Below, piece by piece: positions 11,902 through 23,371 of a DNA stretch of 64,000 nt. Positions within the stretch are counted from its first letter, which is position 1. Each line of letters opens with the position of its first letter. The notes below the pieces were generated by a model, which ran no database searches, was not told the origin of the DNA, and saw only the letters and a list, made by a program, of their open reading frames with translations. Source of the stretch: Geosiphon pyriformis (Eukaryota > Glomeromycota > Glomeromycetes > Archaeosporales > Geosiphonaceae); assembly GCA_016748015.1 (NCBI GenBank), contig JAAOMT010000436.1, positions 420,204 to 484,203 on the forward strand, given 5' to 3'. Position numbers and translations under genes: made by a program.

Positions 11902-13061
11902 ATGCTGTACGTGCGGGAAAAACGAATGCGAGAAATCGTGACCTCTAAACGACTTGCTCTTTTTTTCTTTGCTATATTTTGCGTTTACATCTTGCTGACA
12001 CTTGGTTTTATTCCTGTCCACTTTGCAAAGAATTCTACTATGAGTTCAAAATCTTCAGGAGCAGAAGTTTCTAGCTACTCTAATCACGTATTTCTTTCAA
12101 CGCTGGTACCTTCGTTAGTCGAGAAACGTCTAATTTTCATAGGTGACGTACATGGCGGGCTTGAAGAATTAAATAATCTATTGGAGAAACTAGAATACGA
12201 CCGGCAGAGAGATCATTTAATTTTTGTTGGAGATTTGACCGCCAAAGGACCCCACTCGTTAGAGGTAGTCAGGCGCGTACGAGAATTAGGAGCCAGCGGT
12301 GTTCGTGGAAATCATGATGATAAAATAATTCGATGGAAAGGTTATTTACAAAGTTTAAAACTTCAAGGAAGCGAATATAGTAGTGCGAACATACCGGGTG
12401 AGTTCAAAATAGGCTCCCAGCATGAGTATTTGGCACAGTGAGTTTTTTTTTTTAAATTTTTCTATGAAAACTTGAATAAATAAAAAAATTAAAGTTAACT
12501 CTTTATGTTCTTAAAGGAATCTTGATGAGGATCTTTATGAATATCTTCTTACCTTGCCAATTATACTCGAAATTCCTGAATATAATTTATACGTAGTCCA
12601 TGGTGGGCTTCTCCCTAACAAAACAATACATGAGCAATCTCCTTTTGATATCATGAACATGGTAAAAGATAAAGTTCAAAATGTGGATGATATCCCACCT
12701 ATTATTATTATTATTATTATTATTTATTATTGATAACTGCTGCCCAATTTTTAATTGGTTATTTTGGTGGTTTCATTAGCGAAATGTCCTAGATAATGGT
12801 ACTCCAACTAAAAAAAAACATAAGGGTCGTCCTTGGACAGAATTGTGGAATGAAGCTCAAGTAAAATCTTCCAATCCAAAAACAATTATTTATGGACATG
12901 ACGCTTCACGCGGACTTGTTATCAAACCTTTTTCAATCGGACTTGATTCAGGATGTGGATCTGGTCGACAATTAACTGCCATGATATGGAACCAAGAGAG
13001 ACAGTTGGTGAGTGTACCATGTACTTCTGTTTCTGTTCAACAATCTGATGAAGACGATTAA
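11902..13061 (+). CDS. Membrane-anchored metallophosphatase, PPN2-like
   Basis: Exons 11902-12437, 12517-12661 and 12780-13061 join in phase to 320 aa. Residues 17-36 form one transmembrane segment after a basic N-terminus, as in vacuolar type II anchors. Calcineurin-like metallophosphatase motifs follow in order: GDVHGG at 81-86, GDLTAKG at 110-116, GNHDD at 136-140, then VVHGG in exon 2 and IYGHDA in exon 3. These supply the metal-binding Asp, His and Asn residues. The fungal relative I recognise is the vacuolar endopolyphosphatase Ppn2 (YNL217W type), which cleaves inorganic polyphosphate in a metal-dependent way. Polyphosphate is a major phosphate store in mycorrhizal fungi, so that role would fit, but substrate is inferred. 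Other bacterial-type phosphatases of the same fold cannot be excluded. Confidence 0.85.
12701..12731. repeat. (ATT)n microsatellite in phosphatase intron 2
   Basis: About ten ATT units inside the 118-nt intron between exons 2 and 3 of the PPN2-like gene. Confidence 0.85.
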
Positions 13062-13462
13062 ACATTATGTTTGGATGAAGATTTATTGAAATTCTTTTTC
13101 TGAGGCTCGATAATTTTGGGAGCCATTTGTTCCCACAAATTTATTATTCTTTGGTTATGTCTTTTATTTTCCAAGGTTTTTCGATTCTATAGTGATACTT
13201 TCATTTGTGTGATCTTTCAAAGAAGTGAAACTTTCAATTTTTATCATCAACTAATTCTGGCTTTCAGAAAATTCTTTTCCCCAGAGGACAAATTTACAGT
13301 CTATGATTTGACAATTATTGAGAATTTAGTCTTTTTTCAGTAAATAAAAAAAAGGCCCTCGGCTAATAAAATATATGATTTATAAATTGAAGTTTTGTCT
13401 CACTAAACATCTTAAATTATTTTCTCTTTCATTCAATTATAAACCGTCAGTTTGTTCATCTT
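13062..13462. other. Convergent 3' region
   Basis: Shared downstream region of two convergent genes. A 75-codon open frame at 13116-13343 shows no domain and is probably 3' UTR. Confidence 0.6.
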
Positions 13463-15337
13463 CTATTGATTATTTTTATATAATGCGATCAATCTCGGGT
13501 TTACATGTATTTTATTAGTAATCATTGAATCGATGATTATTTTTGCATATTCACATTTCTGGAATAGAATATAGATTTCTGCAACTGAGTGAAAGGTTTC
13601 CAAATTCGGACTCACTCTTGTATCCCTTTTTAATAGGTTATAAACATTCTCAAAAAATTTTTCAAGGCGATACTCCAGTGACGCATCTCTACAATTTTGA
13701 TAATGATGAGGAAGATCTTCACAATACTTTTTCTCTCTGTGTTCAATTAGACGTGTAATCACATGATTAAAAAAGCGATTATAAATCTCAATTTTTGGCT
13801 TTACGTTTAGTCTTTCCATTTCATGGAACAAGTAGATAGCTGTCCCCAATCGTTTCTTTCTTAAGGATCCAGAAATCAAATTGAGAAAGGTGACGTATGT
13901 CGGCCAAATAAGATTAGGATCAATTTCTGGACCAATGTTTTTTTCAAAAAGTAAGACGAATTCCTCAAACTTCGACTCTTCATCATTAAGAGAAATCTTA
14001 TGTTTATGCTTTTGACTAATTTCACAATCTCTGGTTCTAAATTTTTCCCTGTTTGATTTTGTTTGATAGAAAGTTGTTGGATTGCCATCCTGTATCTGGT
14101 TGGCCAATTCAGCACGATTCAATAAAAAATAATAAAGCTTTATTGCACAATTCAATCGGTCAATTTTTATGAAAGCTTGTATGATAACATTCCATGTTAT
14201 CATATCAGGAACAAAGCCCAACTTTAGCATCCTTTTAAACGTCTCCAATAGGTTCTTAAAGTCTTTTTTTAGTGCATATTGATGAAGAAGTGAAGTAATT
14301 ATTTTCAGACTTGGTTCTAATCTATAGACGTTTCGCATCTCATCAAGTAACTCATTTGCCAATACTCGATCATGAGCTTTGATTGCCATGTCTATTAATA
14401 TATTGAATGTGATATTGTCCGGTTTTATGTTATCGGATAATTTCATTTCATTAAAAAATCGAACTGCCTGAACAACTTGATATTTTGTGATTTTCTTAGC
14501 AGAGCTGGTTGAAATAAAGTGAAACATTGCATTGTAATCTGCTAATAAAACGTAAAAACCCCGAGCTTTAAGGTCGGTCAAGACTGTAAAGAGGCTCTCA
14601 TAATTTGAGAAATCATCTGGAGCATTCTGTACTATTAATTTGATTAATTGTCGATAATTTCCAGAAGACAAAGCGGTAATTTCCGGGGAGACCCTTAGCT
14701 CTTTGTAAACCATGATAGCATTCATTCGATTACCTTTTTCGAGAGCACCGTAAAATTTTTTAAGCAGTAAGCTCGTATTGGAAATTTGAGCCATTTTTTC
14801 AATTTTTATCTCGCGATCTTGGTACAATGAAGTCCAACTTGATAAATTTTCTAATCTTTGAGGTTCCTGTTCTGAAAATCCCTTGGAAATAGGTGGTAAT
14901 CGAATTATATCAGAAATTTGTGTAACTGGGAAGATTTCATCCAAGAAAGGATTATCTAATTTGATATCGGCATAAAGATCCAAGTATGCCTCTTTTTGGA
15001 GATTTTCAGCTTTCGTAAATTCGGATTTTTCTTTTAACGGAGAAACCTCAGGGGTGGGAGAATGCAAACTTTCATTAGGTTCTTTAATTTGGGGATGGTG
15101 ATCAGATCCAGACCCAACATGGTGATTTCTAAATGAGCCCGGTGACTGAGGTTTAGCCTTACTATTGTGCGAGCAAAAATTCAAAGTTTCTAGGCAGTGT
15201 TTGAAAAAAGAATTAGATCCGCAAGATAGCACATCTTCTAAAAAAAAGTCCTCAGAGGAAAAATGGCCTGAGGGACAAGAACGACTTAATTTCGTGATGA
15301 GTTGTCGACGGCTATTCGTGGCAACAAAAAAAAGCAT
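13463..15337 (-). CDS. Pentatricopeptide-repeat protein, probably mitochondrial
   Basis: A single intronless frame of 624 aa starting at ATG 15337. The first about 25 residues are rich in Arg, Ser and hydrophobics with almost no acidic residues, like a mitochondrial presequence. From the middle onward there are helical repeats with the PPR pattern, for example PDNITFNILIDMAIKAHD and VPDMITWNVIIQAFIKIDR, spaced about 35 residues. PPR proteins bind organelle RNA and support its processing, stability or translation. I cannot assign a specific RNA target or orthologue. The gene is divergent from the TMEM94-like gene with only 164 bp between start codons. Confidence 0.85.
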   Translation of the reverse strand: MLFFVATNSRRQLITKLSRSCPSGHFSSEDFFLEDVLSCGSNSFFKHCLETLNFCSHNSKAKPQSPGSFRNHHVGSGSDHHPQIKEPNESLHSPTPEVSPLKEKSEFTKAENLQKEAYLDLYADIKLDNPFLDEIFPVTQISDIIRLPPISKGFSEQEPQRLENLSSWTSLYQDREIKIEKMAQISNTSLLLKKFYGALEKGNRMNAIMVYKELRVSPEITALSSGNYRQLIKLIVQNAPDDFSNYESLFTVLTDLKARGFYVLLADYNAMFHFISTSSAKKITKYQVVQAVRFFNEMKLSDNIKPDNITFNILIDMAIKAHDRVLANELLDEMRNVYRLEPSLKIITSLLHQYALKKDFKNLLETFKRMLKLGFVPDMITWNVIIQAFIKIDRLNCAIKLYYFLLNRAELANQIQDGNPTTFYQTKSNREKFRTRDCEISQKHKHKISLNDEESKFEEFVLLFEKNIGPEIDPNLIWPTYVTFLNLISGSLRKKRLGTAIYLFHEMERLNVKPKIEIYNRFFNHVITRLIEHREKKYCEDLPHHYQNCRDASLEYRLEKFFENVYNLLKRDTRVSPNLETFHSVAEIYILFQKCEYAKIIIDSMITNKIHVNPRLIALYKNNQ

Positions 15338-15501
15338 CTCGAGCGAGAAATATTGTCAAAAATTTTGCGGCATATTTATTTTGTTCTCACATCTTGTGAC
15401 ACCAAATCAATCAACTTAAAAAATTTATTTTAGCCAAAATAATAAAAGCAATAAGCATTTGGCATAGCTAGTTCTGCTGGAATACTCTATTTGCAAGAGC
15501 A
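15338..15501. promoter_or_regulatory. Short bidirectional promoter region
   Basis: The 164 bp between the divergent start codons of the PPR gene and the TMEM94-like gene must contain both promoters and 5' UTRs. No specific element was identified. Confidence 0.55.
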
Positions 15502-18500
15502 ATGTCGTTTTCCCTGAATTCTTCTCAGCAATTACAAGAAGCTTCGGAAAATAATATTAATTTGCAGTTAAGTAAAAGGGAGTCTCAAGACTGCATCCCT
15601 TCCAAGAATGCTTGCAACTCCTCAAACACCATTGAAACTTGCCCAACTGTTACCGGAAACAGCCCACCAACGTTGTCCGCAGATGATCCTGACTATGCAC
15701 TTATAGAGTTAAAATTAGATAAAGGTGGAAACATGCAATGCTACACTCTCGGTGAGCCCGCCCCTGATTTGCCCAAGAGCCTGAAGGCGTCGAGGGAAAC
15801 AAGTTTTGGTGCACGTAGGCGTTCTGGCTTGTCTAGTGATCAAGCTTTAGAGTAAGAGTAGCGAAAGAATAATTTTTTTCAAGTTAAAAGAAGCTTGCCT
15901 CGTCCTTTTTCCCTCAATTCATGATTATCGATGATTATTAGAAAACTAATAAAGATTGCTAATGAAATTTTGGCGGAACATCGGGATCGATTACCGAGAA
16001 TTCATTGTAAGTTTCATACCTTTATAGTTAGGGTTCATTAAGTTTTCTATTGTTACCTTGATTCATTACCTTTCCCAGATACTCGGGCATTCCTTACTCG
16101 ACCTGATTCCTTGTTGACCTTATTGTCATCAATTTTATTGATCGCCTTTTACATTTATGGAAACTTCAACTCTAGTCCATATCAGTTTCGTTTGAATTCT
16201 ATACTTTGTGAAGCCTTTTTGATTGTTGCCATGTTGATTTGGAACAGTCTTTTATATGCGAGGGAAATGAAATTGACAACAAATGAGATTAGTGATCGAG
16301 CCGAAAATATAATTGAGCAATTCAAAATGAGTGGAATGAATGTTATGCAGGTTAGCCTTCTATATTAAAAAACTGCTTAATTTCTATTCATAAAATGCTA
16401 ATACTTTTGTTTGTATTAAATGGTTACTCATCCTTCATCAATATGTTTTTATCACTTATATATGCATTCATCTCCTTCATTGATTTAGGAAATTAAAATC
16501 CCCTTTGTTCCATCCATGACTCTTGCCAAAGTTGTGCGTGATGGTTACGTCCGGAATTTCCCTACAACTTTATTAGTAGAAAATGACGTGGTAGAAATGT
16601 TGTACGGAGACATAGCTCAATGCAGAATGAAATATCTGGCGATCAACGGTGATTCTTCACCAGATGATTTTTCTGACGCAAAAGAATATGTCCTTGAGGC
16701 AAATCAAGTTTTCAAGCCTTCACTCTTTGATGACTTGTCTTCAAAACAACTCTGGGACCAACACATGAAAAACAGAGGGAGATATCAATTTGTATTGCTA
16801 GAAACCCCATGGGCTAACAGTTTACGAGAGGCATTGCGTGAAGTGCGACCGCCTACCTTGTTCAAGAATCAAGCCAAAGTCCTTGAAGACTTCTTTTTAA
16901 AAAGATTGTTATATGCCGTCCTAGCTCTTGCTCTTTCAATAAATTTTTTGAAATATTTAATTAAAAATATAATTGCAAATAATTCAAGTTTTCAACAAGG
17001 ATTTGAGCTTCTTACTATTATGCCTGTTTACGCAATTATACCTATTTTCCCTTTTACTTTTCCTACTTTATGGCTGATAGCGCGAAGTTTTGGCAATGCA
17101 TCAGTGCTGGTATTGTTTGAAGCATTGCAAAAGTCAAAGACAGAATATGAGGATGACGAAGAGGTTGATGAATTTGATGCAGACGCACCACCACCTACAA
17201 AAAACATTCATTTGGAACGAGGTTCGTATAGTGTATTATTTCGGTAATAGCGGTACAAAAAGAAATTTCAAGACCAATTTGGGCAGCTACGAAATCTGGA
17301 TTTTTCTACTTTCAGGTGCCGTCTGGAATAAATTTCTTTATCTTCTCACCAAATGGGATCGATCCTCTTTCACACGCTCAGCCAATCTTTTCGAGTCATT
17401 AGGTAGCACTACTGTTATATGCTCGGTTGATCGAGAAGGCACTATATCATCCGTAAGACCTGCTTCACTCATCATGCCGTGCTTTTTTAAAATCTCATAT
17501 TAACTTTTATTATTTAATTTCAAATTAGTCTTTCCCGTCTGTCGAACAAATCCTATTTCCTAATCAAGAAGAGGAAACTACTTTTTTGGATTTAGCGGAA
17601 GATCCCAATGCTCCTTTTGGTATTAAATTTGAGGATCAAGATTGGCAACAATATCTGCCGTAAGATGCCATTCCTTTATTTGAATACCAAGACTATTTAC
17701 TGATCTATCATACTGTTAATATGATACCTTGTTTTCTGATTTGACGTGAAGAATTTTCATCGCTATGCTAAATAATATTTGCTCCCGAAAAATTAGTTGC
17801 CTCAAACCTCTAGGTCTAAATCTTTTACTAAACACTAATTGTGGTGTTTTACAAGGTGAAAAACGTGTTGATCAGCATCGAAAGCTATCAAGCCTCAATA
17901 TACACGCAAAGACAAAGCCCGCACGTCAGGGTAAATTTCTATAATAAGCCTTACTATTAAATATTTATATCGGGGACATTTCATTTGACATCTCTTTAAA
18001 TTTTGATAATAGTTTGCCTCTGCCGTCTCGGAAAAGAAATTGGGTTCACTGATGATGCTCTTCAATCATTTGTACGCCGCAAAGAAATATATACTTTTGC
18101 CCCTTGCCATCCTTCTCTGAAAGAGCTCATCAGAAACGATCAATGGGAAGTACCTAGTATGGTATCTTCGATATACGAGGAGACGGGATCTGGTCTGTCA
18201 TTTGTAAATTGTCCATTTACGTTTCCTCACGATCGCACAGTCATAATTTTTTTCTCATATATCAAATATAGGAAGCTACCAATTGCTGTCCGATGGCCAT
18301 GTCGAAATTATCTTAGATAGTTGTTCAGATTATTGGGACGGCAAAGGCCTTAGAACCATGAATGATATTGTACGTATATTCACTTTTGTGAATGAATCTT
18401 GGTCAAATATGAAATTTTATTTTAACATTTTTAAATTTAGCTAGAGAAAAAAATTTATGATTTTTATCAAAATGCAGTTATTAATGATATGCAATGCATC

Positions 18501-18905
18501 GCATACGCATATCGCCCGATCAATATAGAAAACGGGAATAAAATTCCATTCCTAAACTCTAATTGCGCGAATGATCCTGAGGCGGCCTCATATATTGTAT
18601 TACCTTTTTTGGATCAAGAAGAGGAACCCTCAGAATCATTCTTGGAAGAGAATGACATATCACTGTCTCAGCACTACCGCTTGAAAAGACTAAAGGATGG
18701 TCTTTTGGAGGGTCTGCACGATTTTCATTTTGAAGAAGGGAAGGAAGTATCACTGGAGGAGGCTCAACGTTTCTATAAGTCTGTAACCAAAGGACAGATA
18801 TTCTTGAGTATGGCCACATTATGCCATCAACCAAAATTGGTAGGTACGCCATCACCTATGTCCTTGCCACTCTTCAGTGTCAACTTTTCTATTCGGAAAT
18901 ATTTA

Positions 18906-18959
<54 letters not shown>

Positions 18960-20896
18960 TGAAATAGGATGTTTGCAATTTCATTGAAGATCTTAATGGA
19001 GCTGGTATTCGTTTTGTGTATTTCTCTCCTACCGCTGAAAGGGAAAGTAAAGGTTAATATTTTATGAAGTTGAACTTTTTGATCCTCCTTGAAAAATAAA
19101 TAAATATCTTCAACCTTTCAATTCCACTTGCGCCGCTTTGTTCACTAAGCATACGCGGAGCGTTTAGGCTTAGAAACTGATTGGAATAGCTGTATTTTGC
19201 TTTCCTCTCCTGGTGATCGAAATTCTAGTGGGACCGGTTATCGCCAATTGCATGATATAAAGGCGCGACTTCCGCGTGGTATTCAGAACATTAAAAACCA
19301 TTTGGAGGATGTTGACGACATCCCGTTGCACGTTTCTTTGTTTGCAGAATGTACTCCTGACGCGACGCGTCAAATGATTAAAATTTTTCAGGAGTACGGG
19401 GAAGTAGTATGTTGTATTGGCAGTGCTTTGAATTCGGTTAATACCCATGTTTTTGCATTGGTCAGTATATTTGCCTATTTGAATATCTTAAGTGTCTCTC
19501 GTTGGAAAAACTAAAACAATATATTACCCTTTTTATAAAGGCCGATGTTAGCATCGCTATGGAACCCACAGATACTCGTGCAGCGACCAAAAATGGTTTA
19601 TGTCATCTTCACGGATCGAAAGGACAACTACCTATAGCCCTAGGTGCCTCTTTTACCACTTTACCATGTGGCTTATTTATGCAATACGACACTAGTCTTT
19701 ACGCTTTAGCAGATGTCATAAGAGAGGCTAGACGGTTAACTAATTGCTTTAGAATGGTATTTATATAGAAAATTTTTAAAGTTTATCACGAATTGTTAAT
19801 TAGAGCTTATTTTTCCTTTTTTTTGTTTCCAGAGTGCAGCGTTCATAATTGGAAGCTACCTTTCTGTATCATCACTCCTGATTCTATCTTATTGCCTTTG
19901 TTTGCCCCCGATATTCACCGGATACCAAACTATGTGGATTCTTTGGGTGATCTCTCCCCTGTTAGCTTTCTCTTTTTTCTTTAATCCCCATGAAGCAGAT
20001 ATAATGACCACAATGCCAGGTTTGTTTGAAATAAGTCGAGATTGGTTTAAAATAATTCATAGTGGCCATCTAATTAAATTCTTCCCTAGGCAAAAATATC
20101 GATCACCTCAAGGATTTACCTCGCTTCTTGGGCTATTTTGTCCTGAGATTTTCTCTACCTGTACTGATGTGTCTCACGGTGTATGCATTGTAGGTATTTC
20201 TTCTTTTTTCATAATCGCGATTAAAGTTAGGCTCATTATATCTTCTGTATAACGTGCATTCTTTAGATCACTATATTCTTTTGATGATGAACAACATGGA
20301 TCATTTATATTTGGCTCCTATGGTAATGAAGTTTGGCTTCATTGGACCCTTGGTCAACAATGGGCCGTTTTATACGCCCAGAATTGCGCGTTATTTATCT
20401 TTGTTTGGTATCTCGGTAAGTTTATTGTTCTAACGAAGGATTTTTATATGTTCCAAAACATGTGCACTGAGACATAAAATGGAACTCCTCATTTTTAGCT
20501 TGTATATCATCCACCTTTCTCAACCGGACACTTTCGTTCAAACGTTTTCTTCCATTTCAGAATCGGATATGGGTGTTTGTGTTCTTTGCTAGGTATAATA
20601 CAATGATTACTCTATCTTCAAGTCAAGGGGATTATTTAACAATTGTTTCCTACTTCTTTTTTTTATGATACAGCTTAATATTTCAAGGAATATTTACGTT
20701 AATCTCGATCTTCTCTGGGCCACATTCATTCAAAAAACTACCCGTATTTCTCTATTTGATGGCATTACTTTGGCCTGTCATTTTCTTGCCAATACAAGAA
20801 ATTGCCCGATGGCATGACCGGAAGGAGTATAAACGATTCCAAAAAAGATCAAAATTGGAGTTTAACACCAAACTTGGAATGCATTCGCCTTTATAA
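15502..20896 (+). CDS. TMEM94-like P-type ATPase-related membrane protein
   Basis: Eighteen exons: 15502-15851, 15942-16006, 16079-16350, 16489-17221, 17316-17452, 17529-17659, 17797-17930, 18013-18192, 18272-18369, 18441-18839, 18968-19052, 19150-19460, 19541-19756, 19833-20019, 20090-20189, 20267-20415, 20499-20592, 20674-20896. All phases agree, giving about 1287 aa, near the about 1350 aa of human TMEM94. Two membrane segments lie early (exon 3), a pair near the end of exon 4, and several at the C-terminus. Blocks typical of TMEM94 include LPCLKPLGLN, CLCRLGKEIGF, GQIFLSM and IRFVYFS. CSVDREGT (Asp about 512) sits where P-type ATPases have DKTGT. ALADVSIAME (about 966) retains the segment after the hinge, but GDGxND is replaced by IGSALNS. 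Animal TMEM94 is an ER protein linked to magnesium uptake. The exon 4 donor could be 17221 or 17230; a phase-compatible alternative adds three residues. Confidence 0.9.
18907..18959. repeat. (AAT)n microsatellite in TMEM94-like intron 10
   Basis: About 17 AAT units in the intron between exons 10 and 11. Unspliced, they would encode poly-isoleucine. Confidence 0.9.
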
Positions 20897-23371
20897 TCCA
20901 GTCAAAAATTTTATATAAAATTAGTGACATTAGTATAAAAAGCTACCTTTTGACTTGTATTTTTAATTAACCAACCCTTGTACTTAATAAATTTCTTCGT
21001 TAAAAGGATTTATAACAAAACTAAAGTGAACTTGTAACGTAAATCCCGGTGAATGATGAATAAGATCTCGGTCCTCTCATGGGCAACCTTTCCACTCGAC
21101 ACGGTTATTGTTCTGATAATAGCCTTAATAAGTCACACTTGAGTTCAAAAATGTAAAGTATCTGGAAAACTTTAATGATCACTCTTACATAATCCTCAAT
21201 GCTATCTATCAAGAGAAATCCCTCAAGAGTCTTATAGAGTATTGAATTTAAGCTCTAACCCAAGAAATCAGAAATCTGCATACTGAGGCGTCGTTGTCAT
21301 CAGCAAAGAGGGTAAATCGAAAATTAATAATATAAACTTATTTTTTATCTTATATAACCAACAAGAAATTCTGAAATCGATACAATAGTGATCTTTAAAC
21401 ACATACACGATTAATTGATTTTAATTTATATTAAGTTGATAATAAAATTTACAATTTTTTTTTAATTTTTTAAAGTAAAGGTTTTTGTTAGTTTAAATTA
21501 CAATTAATTATTGTTATTTACAAAAATAAAAAATCTTTAATAATTACAATTTATATACTTTTTATGTGTGTAATTATTTATTTATTTTAAATTATAATAA
21601 AAAAATAAAATCAACAAAAGAATATATAACTATTTTTTTTTGGTTTTTATTATTTAATTTAGCATTATATTATTTTACAATTTGTTATATTATTTTATTT
21701 ATTTAATATTAATTAAAAAAATTGTTATTTGTATATTAAAATTTTTCAATAAATATTAAATGTAAACTATTTTCAAAACCAATTATTATATTAAATTTTA
21801 ATATATTAATTTGTGGCCTTGATTGGCCCGAGTGGCTAGTCACATGTGGACAGTGCATGAATCGCGTCTAGTTTAGAACAGGTAGCGATTGGGCTTTACT
21901 CGTTAAAATAAAAAATAAAAAATATTAATTTTAAATAATTTTATTATTAAAATTTTGTTATTAAAACAATTGTTTTTTTTATAGTATTTATTTTTTGTGT
22001 AATTATTATATTATTTTGTCTTATTAATAATTTTCAATAATTAATTTTAAATTTAAAAATTTAATTAAATATAAAATTGGTTTAATAATTTTAACAAAAT
22101 TAAATAACTAATTAACTTTAAAATTATTAAATTAAATTTTTTGTATTAATGTTAAAAATTAGAAAACCAAAAAGATGTAGTTAAAAAACAATCTTATAAC
22201 TTAATTAGTTTTTCTGATATTTTAAATGTTAAAAAACTAGTCTTATTTTTGTATAATATTTTAAAAGAAATAAAATCTTATACTGTCATATTGTCAAGAT
22301 AATAAAAATAAAAATACAATAAAAAATAAAACTTCTATATTTACAAAATTTGGAAAAGGCTCTATATTGTCAATTAATCAATCGTAACAGTTTGAAAGAT
22401 GCAATTATTTTAAAGAGGAATCCTCAAACTATTTAGTAGAGTTACTTCTAATGAAACATTTTAAGAGTCATGATAAAAACGGATTTACAAAGATAATCGA
22501 AGGGCCGGAAGGTAATGGATCAATCGTCTCAATTTGAGGTTTGATGGCTCGAAAACACGATGGAATCATTTAATTATTATCGGATTACGAAAAAACACGG
22601 AATCAGAGTCTACAAAGGAAGAATTTCCAAGATAGAGTTGAGTAAATAAGTAATCAGAATGTGATGTCACACTTCAAGTATTTGCGACAAATGTAAAATA
22701 CCTCAAATAGAATTCCGTTCACCTAAGAGTTCAAGTCGCAGCGATTGAGGATACTACCAAATAGGCAAGCCAATCATATCAATTGACATCTAGAGCATAT
22801 CCACCACTCTTCACCGTCAGTATAATTCGTACATTTCTATTAACGGAAGGTCGGGTTTTGTACAGAAAAATTATACCGAAATGGTTTAATTATCATTTAG
22901 CAACCATCCTTGCAAAAATCGGCTCTTTGACTATCCCAAGTTACTGTTTCGAAGGAAGTTATGTAGGGAGACATGAGAAAGAAGAAGCTATCTCATAAAA
23001 ATGATCTCTACAATTCGTTCTGGGTCTCATATATTATGGGATACAATTTTAATAAATCTAATACGAGTATTAATTTAAATATAGTCTCGTGAGGAAATCA
23101 AAGTGGAGGCTAATCAACTAGCCCAATACAATGGTTTAGAATCACCAAGTTGTAGATCTTTAGATATAAAATAAGCCCATCTATTTCATCGATGAACGTG
23201 GAAATATGGAAAGAAATTTCATTAAGATCCTTACCTTGTGAGATGGAGTGTTACACACTTCACAAGTGATAAACTGGTTATCGACCTAGTATTATGGTAG
23301 GGAGAATATGATAAATGGGCAATAGATGGCAAATTGTTATGTGCCTGCTCAGGAAATATCAAAGACAAATC
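20897..23371. other. AT-rich intergenic region
   Basis: Roughly 21340-22370 is very AT-rich and contains the LINE tail at 21811-21920. From 22380 to 23330 base composition is more balanced, but I find no convincing gene: the 71-codon frame at 22783-22998 has no start ATG and no domain. An old decayed element is possible but not shown. Confidence 0.6.
21811..21920 (+). mobile_element. 5'-truncated LINE 3' tail fragment with A-rich end
   Basis: About 95 nt of non-AT-rich sequence that matches the 3' end of LINE copy 2 (reverse complement of about 61008-61118), with shared blocks GAGTGGCTAG, CACATG, GATTGGGCT and ACTCGTTAA, and a gap in the middle. It is followed directly by an A-rich AAATAAAAAATAAAA tail. 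That is the structure expected of an extremely 5'-truncated insertion, or of a short non-autonomous element sharing the LINE tail. Confidence 0.8.

Noticed and set aside
21815-21905. Possible tRNA-Ser or tRNA-Leu gene
   Set aside because: An A-box-like motif is present, but there is no B-box, no acceptor-stem pairing that I could find, and the whole segment matches the LINE 3' tail.
22783-22998. 71-codon plus-strand frame
   Set aside because: Starts with TTG rather than ATG, no recognisable domain and no supporting splice sites.
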